From the NCBI RefSeq assembly GCF_028285715.1, contig NZ_JANQOO010000017.1:186001-250000 (forward strand): DNA of 64,000 nt, written 5' to 3'. Position numbers and translations under genes: made by a program. Below are positions 18,903-28,215 of the stretch, in pieces; within the stretch, counting starts at the first letter, position 1; each line of letters opens with the position of its first letter. This stretch comes from Ulvibacterium sp. (GTDB lineage Bacteria > Bacteroidota > Bacteroidia > Flavobacteriales > Flavobacteriaceae). The notes beneath the pieces were generated by a model, which was not told where the DNA came from, ran no database searches, and saw nothing but the letters and a program-made list of their open reading frames with translations.

Positions 18903-19652
18903 TTAAATTGCGTTGACTATGGCCAAAAAATCGTCGGCCACCAAAGAAGCTCCACCAATGAGCCCACCGTCTACATCGGTTTTGGAGAAAATTTCCTGGG
19001 CATTGTTGGGTTTTACACTTCCGCCATACAATATGGAGACTTCATCGGCAATGGAGTTGCTGTAGGCTTCCGCAATCGTTTTACGAATAAAGGCATGCAT
19101 TTCCTGCGCCTGTTCAGGAGAAGCGGTTTCTCCTGTACCTATGGCCCAAACGGGTTCATAGGCCAGTACAATACTGCTCCATGAGCTGTTGTCCAAAGAG
19201 AAAAGGGCGTTCTTTAGCTGCGTTTCCACAACCTTAAAATGATTTCCAGCCTTACGCTCATCCAATTCCTCCCCAAAGCAGAACATCACCCGCAATCCCT
19301 TCTCCAATGCCTTGGCAACTTTTTTTGCCAGCAATTCGTCGGTTTCCCCGAAATAGGCCCTGCGTTCGGAATGTCCCAAAATAACCGTTTCCACTCCGAT
19401 GTTGAGAAGCATATCCGCAGAAATCTCCCCAGTGAAAGCCCCACTTTCCTCAAAGTGCATATTCTGGGCCATAACCTGAATCGTTGAAGATTCCAAAACC
19501 TGAACGGAACGGGACAAATTCACAAAGGTGGGGGCCACCATTACCTCTGCTTCTGTATTCGGTAATTTAGCCGAAAGCTCGGCCAACAGTTTTTCCGTTT
19601 CCTCTAAGTTCTTGTTCATCTTCCAATTTCCTGCGACTATTTTACTTCTCAT
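18903..19652 (-). CDS. tpiA: Triose-phosphate isomerase
   Basis: Glycolytic enzyme interconverting dihydroxyacetone phosphate and glyceraldehyde-3-phosphate, 249 aa, full length. Active-site residues are visible: Lys in GNWKMNK, His in VILGHSERR, Glu in LAYEPVWAIGTG, and the phosphate-binding loop LYGGSVKPNN. Its start overlaps the end of the upstream TlpA-like gene by 11 bp, which indicates an operon. Confidence 0.98.
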   Translation of the reverse strand: MRSKIVAGNWKMNKNLEETEKLLAELSAKLPNTEAEVMVAPTFVNLSRSVQVLESSTIQVMAQNMHFEESGAFTGEISADMLLNIGVETVILGHSERRAYFGETDELLAKKVAKALEKGLRVMFCFGEELDERKAGNHFKVVETQLKNALFSLDNSSWSSIVLAYEPVWAIGTGETASPEQAQEMHAFIRKTIAEAYSNSIADEVSILYGGSVKPNNAQEIFSKTDVDGGLIGGASLVADDFLAIVNAI

Positions 19653-20154
19653 CTTGTTCGTTTTTCAAGTAGTTTATAATTTTTTTATCGTCCGCTTTAA
19701 TGGCCCTGTATAAAGCGATATTGCCAGAACCATCCAAAATCATATACCGTGGGATCCAATCCAGGTCCAAATCATTGAATAAATCGGACTTCCAGCCTTT
19801 GGTGGCCCAATAATGCTGCCCGTCTCCGATGCCGAAGCGTTGAATGCCCTTTTTCCAATCCGCCTCATTTCTATCCAAGGATATGTATACAAAGGATACC
19901 CGAGGATATTCCTCCTTTAATTTTCTGACTTTGGGCATTCCTACTACGCAATCCTTGCACCATGAGGCCCAAATATCCAAAAATATGGTGCGCCCCTGGT
20001 TTTCATCCAATATGGTCCTAAAGGGGACCTTTTCATTTTCTTCGGTCAACAATATATCATTTAAGGCAAGCTCGGAAAAATTACGCGCTTGGGCATAACC
20101 GTCCAAAAGGAAAAACAGAAGGATTCCACTAAAGAATTTTCCGGATTTCATCAT
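19642..20154 (-). CDS. TlpA-like thioredoxin-family protein
   Basis: Periplasmic thiol-disulfide protein, about 170 aa. A signal peptide (SGKFFSGILLFFLLDGYAQA) is followed by a thioredoxin fold with the redox motif WASWCKDC near residue 72 and VSFVYISLDRNEADWKKG. It probably reduces or oxidises exported proteins. I chose the ATG at 20154, one base after the stop of the upstream gene; another ATG at 20175 would add seven residues and overlap that gene. It overlaps tpiA by 11 bp. Confidence 0.9.
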   Translation of the reverse strand: MMKSGKFFSGILLFFLLDGYAQARNFSELALNDILLTEENEKVPFRTILDENQGRTIFLDIWASWCKDCVVGMPKVRKLKEEYPRVSFVYISLDRNEADWKKGIQRFGIGDGQHYWATKGWKSDLFNDLDLDWIPRYMILDGSGNIALYRAIKADDKKIINYLKNEQDEK

Positions 20155-20155
20155 C

Positions 20156-21253
20156 TCAGTTAAATTGGAGTTCATCCAAATCGTTATAATGTACTTTCTG
20201 CAAAATACTTCCCTTTTCCAAAACCAAGACCCCCGGGTTGGAACGTACTATAGTCTTTAGGGTAGTCTCATCGGTAAAATAAAAATCAAAGCCCAATCCA
20301 AAGTCTCCCGCCAATTTTCCCGTTTGTTCTTCATTGGAAGCCGACATTCCGATTACCTTATACCCCTTATTTAGTGCTCTGTCCGTTACTTCCTTGATTT
20401 CGGTATAAGCACTTCTTTCCGTTTTTCTAAGGTCATAGGCAATTACCATAACCAATTTTTGCTCCTGCAGAAACAAAGCTGTAAAATCCTCACCTTCCCG
20501 TTCAATAGTAAAATCGTGAATCGGGGGTTCGTATCCTTTTTGGATTTCGGTAGTCTCCACATCCAAAAATTCACCATCTACAGAAGGATATTCGCCATTG
20601 GTAACGATTATCTGTTCTTCTTCGCCCACTTTAAATCGCCAGGCATATTCAAAAATCGCCTTTGGGGCATTCTCCGGAACAAGCATACCCTGTTCAATAT
20701 TTGCCCCGATTTTATAGGGTCTAAAATCTATTACCGGCAAGTGTCTCAGTACATAATAGGCGTAGAGAATACAAAGCAAAAGGGCAAGGAGGGTCAATAT
20801 CCGTTTTGTATTGGAACCAAAAATTGAGCCGATGTACTTTTTCCCAACAAAGAGTACGATAATCAATGCCAACAATAGTATATCCTTTAGAAAGGATTCC
20901 CAAGGGGTCAGTTTAATGGCATCACCAAAACAGCCACAATCCGTTACTTTATTGAAATATGCGGAGTAAAATGTGAGGAAGGTAAAGAATACGATCATGA
21001 GCAAAAGGCTCCATACCGTGAACTTTACACGAAAACCTACTAGGAGCATCACCCCCAGCAGCACCTCGAATATGACCACAAAAATCGAAATAGCCAATGC
21101 ATAGGGTTCTAAAAAAGGAAGATTCAACACCCCTTGGCTAAAATATTCCTCAAGTTTAAAAGAGAAGCCAACAGGGTCGTTCAGCTTAATGAATCCGCTA
21201 ATAATAAATAGAACCCCAACAAATATTCTGCTAAAACCTACTAGGTATTTCAT
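20156..21253 (-). CDS. BT_3928-type DoxX/MauE-like membrane protein
   Basis: 365 aa. The N-terminal ~150 residues contain four or five membrane helices of the DoxX/MauE type (GFSRIFVGVLFIISGFIKLNDPVGF, a Cys pair in KVTDCGCFGDA). The C-terminal part is a soluble domain (VENAPKAIFEYAWRFKVG preceding FTALFLQEQKLVMVIAYDL) with a thioredoxin-like outline but no CxxC. Such proteins recur in Bacteroidota next to DUF1599 and tpiA; a role in periplasmic redox with the adjacent TlpA-like protein is plausible but inferred. It overlaps the DUF1599 gene by 4 bp. Confidence 0.85.
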   Translation of the reverse strand: MKYLVGFSRIFVGVLFIISGFIKLNDPVGFSFKLEEYFSQGVLNLPFLEPYALAISIFVVIFEVLLGVMLLVGFRVKFTVWSLLLMIVFFTFLTFYSAYFNKVTDCGCFGDAIKLTPWESFLKDILLLALIIVLFVGKKYIGSIFGSNTKRILTLLALLLCILYAYYVLRHLPVIDFRPYKIGANIEQGMLVPENAPKAIFEYAWRFKVGEEEQIIVTNGEYPSVDGEFLDVETTEIQKGYEPPIHDFTIEREGEDFTALFLQEQKLVMVIAYDLRKTERSAYTEIKEVTDRALNKGYKVIGMSASNEEQTGKLAGDFGLGFDFYFTDETTLKTIVRSNPGVLVLEKGSILQKVHYNDLDELQFN

Positions 21254-21810
21254 TCCGTAATTTCAGATTTGGTGCCGGTGTTCAAATGAATGAGTGCGAA
21301 TATGGCATAATTTACCATATCCTGGTAATTGGCATCTATGCCCTCGCTTACCAGCGTTTTCCCTTGATTGTCCTCAATCTGTTTAACCCGCAATAGCTTT
21401 TGTAAAATTAGGTCGGTCAACGAGCTTACTCGCATATCCCGCCAAGCTTCCCCATAGTCGTGATTTTTGTTTTCCATAAGCGATTTGGTCTCGGCCACAT
21501 GCCTATCATAAAGGGCCAAAGCTTCCGGTCCTCCTAAATCCGGTTCCTTGGCGATTCCTTTTTCCAATTGGATCAGGGCCATAATGGCATAGTTGATAAT
21601 CCCTATAAATTCAGACCGCTCGTCCTCGTCCACTTTCCGCACTTTGTTCTCCTGAAGCCCGCGGATACGCTGTGCCTTTATAAAAATCTGATCGGTAAGG
21701 GAGGGAAGTCTAAGGATTCGCCATGCACTGCCATAATCCTTCATCTTTTTTTGGAACAAATCCCGGCAAGTCTTAATTACGGAATCATATTGCTCAGAAG
21801 TGTGCTGCAT
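21250..21810 (-). CDS. DUF1599 domain protein
   Basis: Soluble protein of 186 aa made of two similar ~80-residue halves: each has a Tyr-Gly-x-Ala/Glu-Trp element (KMKDYGSAWRILRLPSLTD and NHDYGEAWRDMRVSSLTD) followed by KAQRIRGLQ or KLLRVKQIE. This internal duplication is typical of DUF1599. The function is not known. It is the first gene of the six-gene operon and is divergent from folP. Confidence 0.92.
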   Translation of the reverse strand: MQHTSEQYDSVIKTCRDLFQKKMKDYGSAWRILRLPSLTDQIFIKAQRIRGLQENKVRKVDEDERSEFIGIINYAIMALIQLEKGIAKEPDLGGPEALALYDRHVAETKSLMENKNHDYGEAWRDMRVSSLTDLILQKLLRVKQIEDNQGKTLVSEGIDANYQDMVNYAIFALIHLNTGTKSEITE

Positions 21811-21918
21811 CTATTTCTATGGTAATTTGCGTAAATTTCGCTTAAAAATTTGGAATCGTCAAAGTTCGCGTTCTAAACTTATTCGATAAAATGAATCTCG
21901 GACATCAACCCAATTCAC

Positions 21919-22740
21919 ATGACAATTAACTGCAAAGGAAAGCTAATTGATTTGAGTACACCCAAGGTAATGGGCATTCTAAACGTTACGCCGGATTCGT
22001 TTTTTGATGGGGGAAAATATAAGGATGAAAAAACGGTGGTTTCCCAAGTAAAAAAAATGTTGAACGAAGGAGCAACCTTTATTGACGTAGGCGCCCAAAG
22101 TTCCCGTCCGGGAGCCGAGCTGATTTCAGAAAGGGAAGAACTGGAACGTATTCTACCGATTATTGATTTGCTTATCGATGAATTTCCCGAAATCGTCCTT
22201 TCTATAGATACTTTTAGAGGTAAGGTAGCGGAAAAATGCGTAGAAGCCGGTGCGGCATTGATCAACGATATCTCTGCCGGACATCTGGATGATGCCATGC
22301 TGCCCACAGTTGCCCGACTCAAGGTGCCGATTATTTTGATGCATATGAGAGGAAAGCCCAAGACTATGCAACAACAAACGGATTATGACGATTTAATTCA
22401 TGATATCCTAAAATACTTTTCAGAACGGATAGCCCAAGCCCGTTCCCTTGGCATACATGACATTATTATCGATCCAGGTTTTGGTTTTTCCAAGACCTCT
22501 GGGCAGAATTACGATTTATTAAAACGTTTAAATCTTTTACAGCAACTTGAACTTCCCCTTCTAGCCGGACTAAGCCGAAAATCCATGATATACAAGACCT
22601 TGGAATTGGATGCGCAAAATGCGTTGAATGGGACCACTGCCCTAAATATGTACGCCCTTCAAAAGGGGGTATCCATTTTGAGGGTACATGATGTAAGGGA
22701 AGCTTTGGAATGCATAAGGCTCTCAGCGGCATTGGCATAA
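21919..22740 (+). CDS. folP: Dihydropteroate synthase
   Basis: Folate biosynthesis enzyme condensing the pterin pyrophosphate with p-aminobenzoate, 273 aa. The TIM-barrel motifs are complete: NVTPDSFFDGG near residue 25, DVGAQSSRPGA, LSIDTFR, ILMHMRGKPKTMQ, IIDPGFGFSKT, LAGLSRKSMI and the phosphate-binding RVHDVREAL at the end. It is divergent from the DUF1599 gene and followed after 57 bp by cdaA on the same strand, an arrangement common in Bacteroidota. Confidence 0.97.
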   Translation: MTINCKGKLIDLSTPKVMGILNVTPDSFFDGGKYKDEKTVVSQVKKMLNEGATFIDVGAQSSRPGAELISEREELERILPIIDLLIDEFPEIVLSIDTFRGKVAEKCVEAGAALINDISAGHLDDAMLPTVARLKVPIILMHMRGKPKTMQQQTDYDDLIHDILKYFSERIAQARSLGIHDIIIDPGFGFSKTSGQNYDLLKRLNLLQQLELPLLAGLSRKSMIYKTLELDAQNALNGTTALNMYALQKGVSILRVHDVREALECIRLSAALA

Positions 22741-22797
22741 AAACTCCGGCTTCCTTGTTCATCTATTTTTCCTAATTTTACAAAAACGGCTACGCAT

Positions 22798-23583
22798 TTG
22801 GATTTTCTGAATTTTATCGACTTTAAGATAACCGATATTCTGGACATTGTTTTGGTAGCTGTTCTCCTCTATTACATCTATAAATTGGTCCGTGGTTCCG
22901 TAGCCATAAATATTTTTATCGGTATCGTTATTGTTTGGGCCTTCTGGAAGCTGACGGAACTTTTGGGAATGGAAATGATCAGCAGCATGGTAGGAGCATT
23001 TATGCAGGTGGGACTCATTGCCTTGATCATAGTCTTCCAGCAGGAAATCCGAAAATTTCTTCTGATGATCGGGTCTACAAATTTCGCTAATAAACGCAAT
23101 TTTATAAGACATTTTAAATTTCTAAGAAGGGACGGATTGTCATCAAGTATCGATGTGGATTCCATTTTAGGCGCTTGCGAAAAAATGGCCGCTACCAAAA
23201 CAGGGGCCATTATTGTCATTGGCCGAAATAATTCCCTAGATTTCGTGAAATCTTCGGGCGATCCCATGTACATTGAGGTAAACCAGCCCATTTTGGAAAG
23301 TATCTTCTATAAGAACAGCCCACTACACGATGGGGCCACGGTCATTGAAAACAATCATATTGTCGCCACAAGGGTCATTCTCCCAGTTTCCAATGAGAGG
23401 AATATCCCCTTACGTTTTGGTCTACGGCATCGTGCCGCGGTAGGCATTACAGAAAAGACAGATGCGTTAGCCTTGGTCGTTAGCGAAGAGACAGGATTAA
23501 TCTCCTATATAAAAAACGGGGAATTTGTAAATTTTGATGATTTGGCACAATTGGCCGCAATGCTAAAGGATGATATCATTTAA
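22798..23583 (+). CDS. cdaA: Diadenylate cyclase CdaA (c-di-AMP synthase)
   Basis: Membrane-bound enzyme that makes cyclic di-AMP from two ATP, 261 aa. Three N-terminal transmembrane helices (DIVLVAVLLYYIYKLV onward) precede the DAC domain, which shows both nucleotide-binding motifs: DGA in SPLHDGATVI and RHR in FGLRHRAAVGI. The start is TTG at 22798. No in-frame ATG lies before the first helix, and the product starts MDFLNFIDF as in related proteins. The stop abuts the stop of the convergent ABC transporter gene with no bases between. Confidence 0.94.
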   Translation: MDFLNFIDFKITDILDIVLVAVLLYYIYKLVRGSVAINIFIGIVIVWAFWKLTELLGMEMISSMVGAFMQVGLIALIIVFQQEIRKFLLMIGSTNFANKRNFIRHFKFLRRDGLSSSIDVDSILGACEKMAATKTGAIIVIGRNNSLDFVKSSGDPMYIEVNQPILESIFYKNSPLHDGATVIENNHIVATRVILPVSNERNIPLRFGLRHRAAVGITEKTDALALVVSEETGLISYIKNGEFVNFDDLAQLAAMLKDDII

Positions 23584-25350
23584 TTAGGCCACCTCCTCTG
23601 CTAAGAACTGAGCTTCGTAGAGTTTGCTATAATACCCGCCTTTTTCAAGTAACTCCTTGTGTGTACCGGTTTCCACTATTTTTCCAGCGTCCATGACCAA
23701 GATCCTATTGGCTTTTTTGACAGTCGCCAACCGGTGGGCAATAATAATGGAAGTTCGGCCCTCGGTAATCTTTTCGGTGGCTTGCTGTATTAATTGTTCG
23801 GAGTACGTATCTACAGAAGAGGTGGCCTCGTCCAGAATAAGTATGCTCGGGTTGCTTACATAGGCCCGTAAAAATGCTATCAATTGCCGTTGACCACTGG
23901 AAAGCATGGTACCCCGTTCCTTAACATTATAGCCATATCCGCCTGGCAAACTACTGATAAATTCATGTACTCCTATTTTCTTGGCCGCCTGTTCTATGGT
24001 TTCAACGGATATTGAGGTATCCTTTAAGGAAATATTATTGGCGACGGTGTCCGCAAAAAGAAAGACATCTTGCAGTACCACGGCAATATGAGACCGCAAA
24101 GAAGTCAGTTGGAAATCCTTAATGTCCGTTCCATCCACTAAAATGGCTCCCGAATTGATTTCATAGAAGCGGTTCAATAAATTGATAATCGTTGATTTTC
24201 CAGCGCCGGTGGCCCCAACAATGGCTATGGTCTCCCCTGCCTTAACATCAAAGGAAATACCATGTAGTACTTCTTCATCTTTTACATAACCGAATCTCAC
24301 CCCGGAAAACCGGATATCACCTCGTATATCTTCCTTTACCATAGTACCCATATCTTGAATATGGCTATTGGTATCCAGTATACCGAATACCCGATTTGCA
24401 GCCACCATGCCCATCTGAAGGGTATTGAACTTATCCGCTATTTGGCGTAGCGGTCTAAAGAGCATATCAATGAGCAGAATAAAAGCGAAAATAGTACCAA
24501 ACTCATTGGTGCCGATATTGGCCACATTTAATAATCCCCCATACCAAACGATAAGTCCCACCGCAATGGAAGAAACGATTTCGGCAATTGGAAAAAAAAT
24601 GGAATTGTACCATACCGTCTTTAGCCAAGCATCTTGATGTTTTTTGTTGATTTCCCGAAATTTATTGCTCTCAATCTCCTCACGGGTAAACAACTGAACA
24701 ATCTTCATTCCCGTAATACGTTCCTGTACAAAGGAGTTTAGATTGGCCACTTCAGCACGCACCTCGGTAAAGGCCACTTTCATAGCTCTTTGAAAAAGTC
24801 GCGTAGCATACAGAATTATTGGAAGCAGCGCAAAAACAATAAGGGCCAGTTTCCAGTTAATGACCAGCATTACTGCAGCAGCCACGAGCATCTTCAACAA
24901 ATCCGCTACGATCATAAAGAAACCTTGACTAAAAATTTCTCCAATACGTTGCATATCGGCTACGGCTCGGGTGACCAAAACTCCTATGGATGAATTGTCG
25001 AAGTATTTCATCCGGAAACCCAACATATGTTGGAACAGATTTATGCGCACATCCTTTATTACGGATTCTCCCAACCAGTTGGCATAATAACTAAAGCTAA
25101 GTTGACTTATCACCTGCCCCAAAAGGACCCCAAGCATGAGCCAAGTGAGAATCCAAAGATAGCTGGCATCACTCTTTCTAATCGCCTCATTAATGATTTC
25201 CTGCAATAAAATGGGTGTGGCCACAGCAAAGGCAGACAATAATATGGCAGCCAAAGCCACCCCATAAAAAGTAATCTTGTAGGGGCGGGTATGCGCCATC
25301 AACCGTTTAAAAAGGCGAACATCAAACGCTTTTCCCGAATCTTGGTTCAT
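23584..25350 (-). CDS. ABC exporter, fused permease and ATPase (MsbA/MDR-like)
   Basis: Half-transporter of 588 aa that works as a homodimer or heterodimer in the inner membrane. Six transmembrane helices occupy residues about 20-320 (YKITFYGVALAAILLSAFAVA at the start). The ATPase domain has Walker A GATGAGKSTI, the Q-loop, signature LSSGQRQLIAF, Walker B SILILDEATSSVD and the switch His in IIAHRLATVKKA. The substrate (lipid or drug) cannot be told from sequence. Its start overlaps the end of truA by 29 bp, so it is cotranscribed with it. Confidence 0.93.
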   Translation of the reverse strand: MNQDSGKAFDVRLFKRLMAHTRPYKITFYGVALAAILLSAFAVATPILLQEIINEAIRKSDASYLWILTWLMLGVLLGQVISQLSFSYYANWLGESVIKDVRINLFQHMLGFRMKYFDNSSIGVLVTRAVADMQRIGEIFSQGFFMIVADLLKMLVAAAVMLVINWKLALIVFALLPIILYATRLFQRAMKVAFTEVRAEVANLNSFVQERITGMKIVQLFTREEIESNKFREINKKHQDAWLKTVWYNSIFFPIAEIVSSIAVGLIVWYGGLLNVANIGTNEFGTIFAFILLIDMLFRPLRQIADKFNTLQMGMVAANRVFGILDTNSHIQDMGTMVKEDIRGDIRFSGVRFGYVKDEEVLHGISFDVKAGETIAIVGATGAGKSTIINLLNRFYEINSGAILVDGTDIKDFQLTSLRSHIAVVLQDVFLFADTVANNISLKDTSISVETIEQAAKKIGVHEFISSLPGGYGYNVKERGTMLSSGQRQLIAFLRAYVSNPSILILDEATSSVDTYSEQLIQQATEKITEGRTSIIIAHRLATVKKANRILVMDAGKIVETGTHKELLEKGGYYSKLYEAQFLAEEVA

Positions 25351-26095
25351 GGATGTTTACAATCGTATTTGGATAGCCAATAGTGGTCAAATATAACCCT
25401 TTTGCGGGGACGGAAGGCCCCGCTTTTTGTCGATCTCCACTTTTTAGGATAGTATTAACATCATCTACGGTCCATCGCTCCGTACCAACTTCCAAAAGGG
25501 TTCCCACTATGGCCCGTACCATATTTCGTAAAAAGCGGTTGGCGGTTATGGTAAAAATCAATTTGTTGTTCTCATGCTGCCAATAGGCCTCTTTGACGGT
25601 ACACAGGTAGGTCTTTACATCCGTGTTGGACTTGGAAAAACACTCAAAATCATGATGTGATAACAAGAGGTTTGCGGCTTCGTTCATTGTTTCAATGACC
25701 AAAGGATGCCTCACATAGTAGGCGGTATCCATGTAAAACGGATTCTTTTCCTGAACCACCCAATAGGTATACGTTCGGGATAAGGCATCAAAACGGGCAT
25801 GGGCGTCCAATGGAACTTCAAAAATTCTTTGTATGGCGACATCACTAGGCAAATAGGCATTCAACCGATGTGTTAATTGTAGAGTGTCTGCAATAGGTTT
25901 TGTATCGAAGTGGGCAAACATTTGTAGAGCGTGTACGCCTGCGTCCGTACGCCCTGCCCCAATTAGTTCAATAGGGTGCCTGAGGATCGTATAGAAGGCC
26001 TCTTCCAAAATCTGTTGCACGGAAACGGCATTAGGCTGGTTTTGCCAACCGTGATACGCCTTACCAAAGTATGAGAATTGAACAAAATATCTCAA
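25322..26095 (-). CDS. truA: tRNA pseudouridine synthase A
   Basis: Modifies U38-U40 in the anticodon stem of many tRNAs, 257 aa. The catalytic aspartate is in GAGRTDAGVHALQM near residue 52, and FSYFGKAYHGWQNQPNAVSV opens the protein as usual. ANRFLRNMVRAIVGTLLEVG near residue 185 is a further family hallmark. It is the first gene of a two-gene unit with the ABC exporter and is divergent from the metallophosphoesterase gene. Confidence 0.97.
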   Translation of the reverse strand: MRYFVQFSYFGKAYHGWQNQPNAVSVQQILEEAFYTILRHPIELIGAGRTDAGVHALQMFAHFDTKPIADTLQLTHRLNAYLPSDVAIQRIFEVPLDAHARFDALSRTYTYWVVQEKNPFYMDTAYYVRHPLVIETMNEAANLLLSHHDFECFSKSNTDVKTYLCTVKEAYWQHENNKLIFTITANRFLRNMVRAIVGTLLEVGTERWTVDDVNTILKSGDRQKAGPSVPAKGLYLTTIGYPNTIVNIHEPRFGKSV

Positions 26096-26188
26096 TGGGA
26101 TATACTAGTTTTGTGATGGTAAATATAACGGTTATTAAATGATACTTCGGTCTGATTTCAATCATCCAAAATTTGGCAAACGACAAAG

Positions 26189-26683
26189 ATGACAAAAATT
26201 TTACTGCTCTCGGATACCCATAGCCATATGGACACCACTATTTTAAAGTACGCGGCACAGGCCGATGAAATTTGGCATGCCGGAGACATCGGGAGCCTTA
26301 GGGTAACGGATGCCTTGGCCAAGCTGAAACCAGTAAAGGCGGTTTATGGCAATATTGATGATGCTATCATCCAAAAGGAATTTCCATTGGACAATCGGTT
26401 TAAGTGTGAAGGCGTGGATGTATATATGACTCATATTGGAGGTTATCCACCTAAATATAATCCCAGAACGCGGAAGAACATCCAGGAAAATCCACCTAAA
26501 CTGTTTATCAGCGGCCATTCCCACATCCTAAAGGTAGTTATGGACAAGAAGTTGGGTGTGCTCCATATGAACCCCGGAGCCTGTGGGAGGCATGGATTTC
26601 ATCAAGTAAGGACCATGTTGCGCTTCGTAATAGATGGGGACACCATTAAGGATTTGGAGGTAGTGGAATTGGGCAAGCGATAG
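26189..26683 (+). CDS. YfcE/MJ0936-type metallophosphoesterase
   Basis: Small calcineurin-like phosphodiesterase, 164 aa. All metal-binding motifs are visible: LLLSDTHSHMD near residue 6, HAGDIGSL near residue 30, YGNIDD near 54, FISGHSHILK near 109 and MNPGACGRHG near 131. The natural substrate is unknown; relatives hydrolyse phosphodiesters. It is divergent from truA. A possible -7 element TAGTTTTG lies at 26106-26113, though without a well-spaced TTG. Confidence 0.93.
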   Translation: MTKILLLSDTHSHMDTTILKYAAQADEIWHAGDIGSLRVTDALAKLKPVKAVYGNIDDAIIQKEFPLDNRFKCEGVDVYMTHIGGYPPKYNPRTRKNIQENPPKLFISGHSHILKVVMDKKLGVLHMNPGACGRHGFHQVRTMLRFVIDGDTIKDLEVVELGKR

Positions 26684-26744
26684 ATTTGGTTTAGTTTTAG
26701 GGATACATTTAGTATTGAAACAAAATGAATACTTACACCCTAAA

Positions 26745-28169
26745 ATGAAAAACAAGATTTTACTCCTCGTTCTATTTTTTGCCTCCTCGCTCTATCAAAA
26801 TTTCAAGGCCCAGGAAACCACCGATCACGTATACTTCACAACAGGATATAAGATTGGGGAGGTAACCGATTCATCAGCAATTCTATTGACACGATTGTGC
26901 AAAACGTCCAGACCCGTCACCGTTTATCACAAACGAAAAGAGGCCCCGTTTAAAAGTCCTATAGATTTTGATAACAATACTCCCGTACACAAAATGGAAG
27001 GAGCTGTGGAAGGAGCCTTCGGCCAGGTAAGAATACGATTGCAATCCAAGGATACCCTTATCGAAACCGATTGGACGCATGTCTCCGTTTACCGAGATTT
27101 CACGCTTAAAAAGAAGTTTGAGGGTCTAAAATCCCATACCACATATGTCCTAATACTGGAGGGAAGAAAAGGAGAGGGATCTCCGATAACCCAAAGCAAG
27201 GGCAAATTTACCACGGCACCCTCTAAGGCAGAACCGGCCCCAATACTGTTCACATCCTCAACGTGCCAGTACTATTGGTCCTATGATGATCCCATACGTG
27301 GATTTAAAATTTACGACAGCATGTTGAAATTGAACCCAGTGTTCCACTGCCAAACCGGGGATTACATCTATTATGACAAGCCTGGGCCAATGGCCTATAC
27401 TCTTGAATTGGCAAGACATAAATGGCACGCCATGAATTCCTGGCCCTCCCTTATGGATTTTTATAAGGTAACACCTTTATACGTCCAAAAGGATGACCAT
27501 GACCTATTAAAGGACGACGCCACCCCGTATTCATCGCCATTTGGGGAATTAAGTTTTGAGGACGGGCTCTCGATTTGGAGGGAGCAAGTTCCTATCATGG
27601 GAAAACCTTTCAGAACCTTTCGTTGGGGAAAGGATTTACAGGTATGGGTCGTAGAGGGAAGGGAGTTTCGAAGCGATAACAAGATTCCGGATAGTAAGGA
27701 AAAGACAATATGGGGAGCAGAACAAATCGATTGGTTCAAGCGGACCGTAGAATCTTCGGATGCTACCTTTAAAATACTCGTCTCCCCTACTCCAATTGTA
27801 GGTCCCGATCGTCCAAAGGGTAAATTCGATAATCATTCCAATGCCTCTTTCGAAACAGAAGGTAGGTGGTTACGCCAGTACCTTGCCGACCAAAATGTGT
27901 TTGTAATCAACGGAGACCGTCATTGGCAGTACGTTTCCGTAGATCCCCTAACAGGGCTTTGGGAATTCAGTCAAGGTCCCGTCAGTGATTCCCACGCCCA
28001 GGGATGGAATCCGAACCATGTAAAACCCGAACATCGGTTTTTACGGGTCAAGGGCGGGTTTTTAGCTACCAAGGTTTATCGAGAGCGTGATGTCCCTATT
28101 ATTAGATTTACGCACTATGATGTTGATGGCGTTATGGTACATGAAGAAAAAATATCCGCCAAGCGATAA
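26745..28169 (+). CDS. PhoD-like alkaline phosphatase / metallophosphatase
   Basis: Secreted phosphoesterase of about 474 aa. The signal peptide is NKILLLVLFFASSLYQNFKA. An N-terminal beta-sandwich (PhoD_N-like, YFTTGYKIGEVTDSSAIL) leads to the metal-binding domain with FHCQTGDYIYYD, VQKDDHDLLKDDA and FVINGDRHWQYVS. PhoD enzymes release phosphate from phosphodiesters. I chose the ATG at 26745, directly before the signal peptide; the frame extends to a TTG at 26715. It follows the small metallophosphoesterase on the same strand by 61 bp. Confidence 0.88.
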   Translation: MKNKILLLVLFFASSLYQNFKAQETTDHVYFTTGYKIGEVTDSSAILLTRLCKTSRPVTVYHKRKEAPFKSPIDFDNNTPVHKMEGAVEGAFGQVRIRLQSKDTLIETDWTHVSVYRDFTLKKKFEGLKSHTTYVLILEGRKGEGSPITQSKGKFTTAPSKAEPAPILFTSSTCQYYWSYDDPIRGFKIYDSMLKLNPVFHCQTGDYIYYDKPGPMAYTLELARHKWHAMNSWPSLMDFYKVTPLYVQKDDHDLLKDDATPYSSPFGELSFEDGLSIWREQVPIMGKPFRTFRWGKDLQVWVVEGREFRSDNKIPDSKEKTIWGAEQIDWFKRTVESSDATFKILVSPTPIVGPDRPKGKFDNHSNASFETEGRWLRQYLADQNVFVINGDRHWQYVSVDPLTGLWEFSQGPVSDSHAQGWNPNHVKPEHRFLRVKGGFLATKVYRERDVPIIRFTHYDVDGVMVHEEKISAKR

Positions 28170-28215
28170 CGTTTAATCCTGTCAAAAAACTCCGCCATGA
28201 TTTTTTTTATAAAAA

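Noticed and set aside
26106-26113. TAGTTTTG as promoter of the metallophosphoesterase gene
   Set aside because: The nearest TTG upstream has a 24-nt spacer, so the call is too weak to list as a feature.
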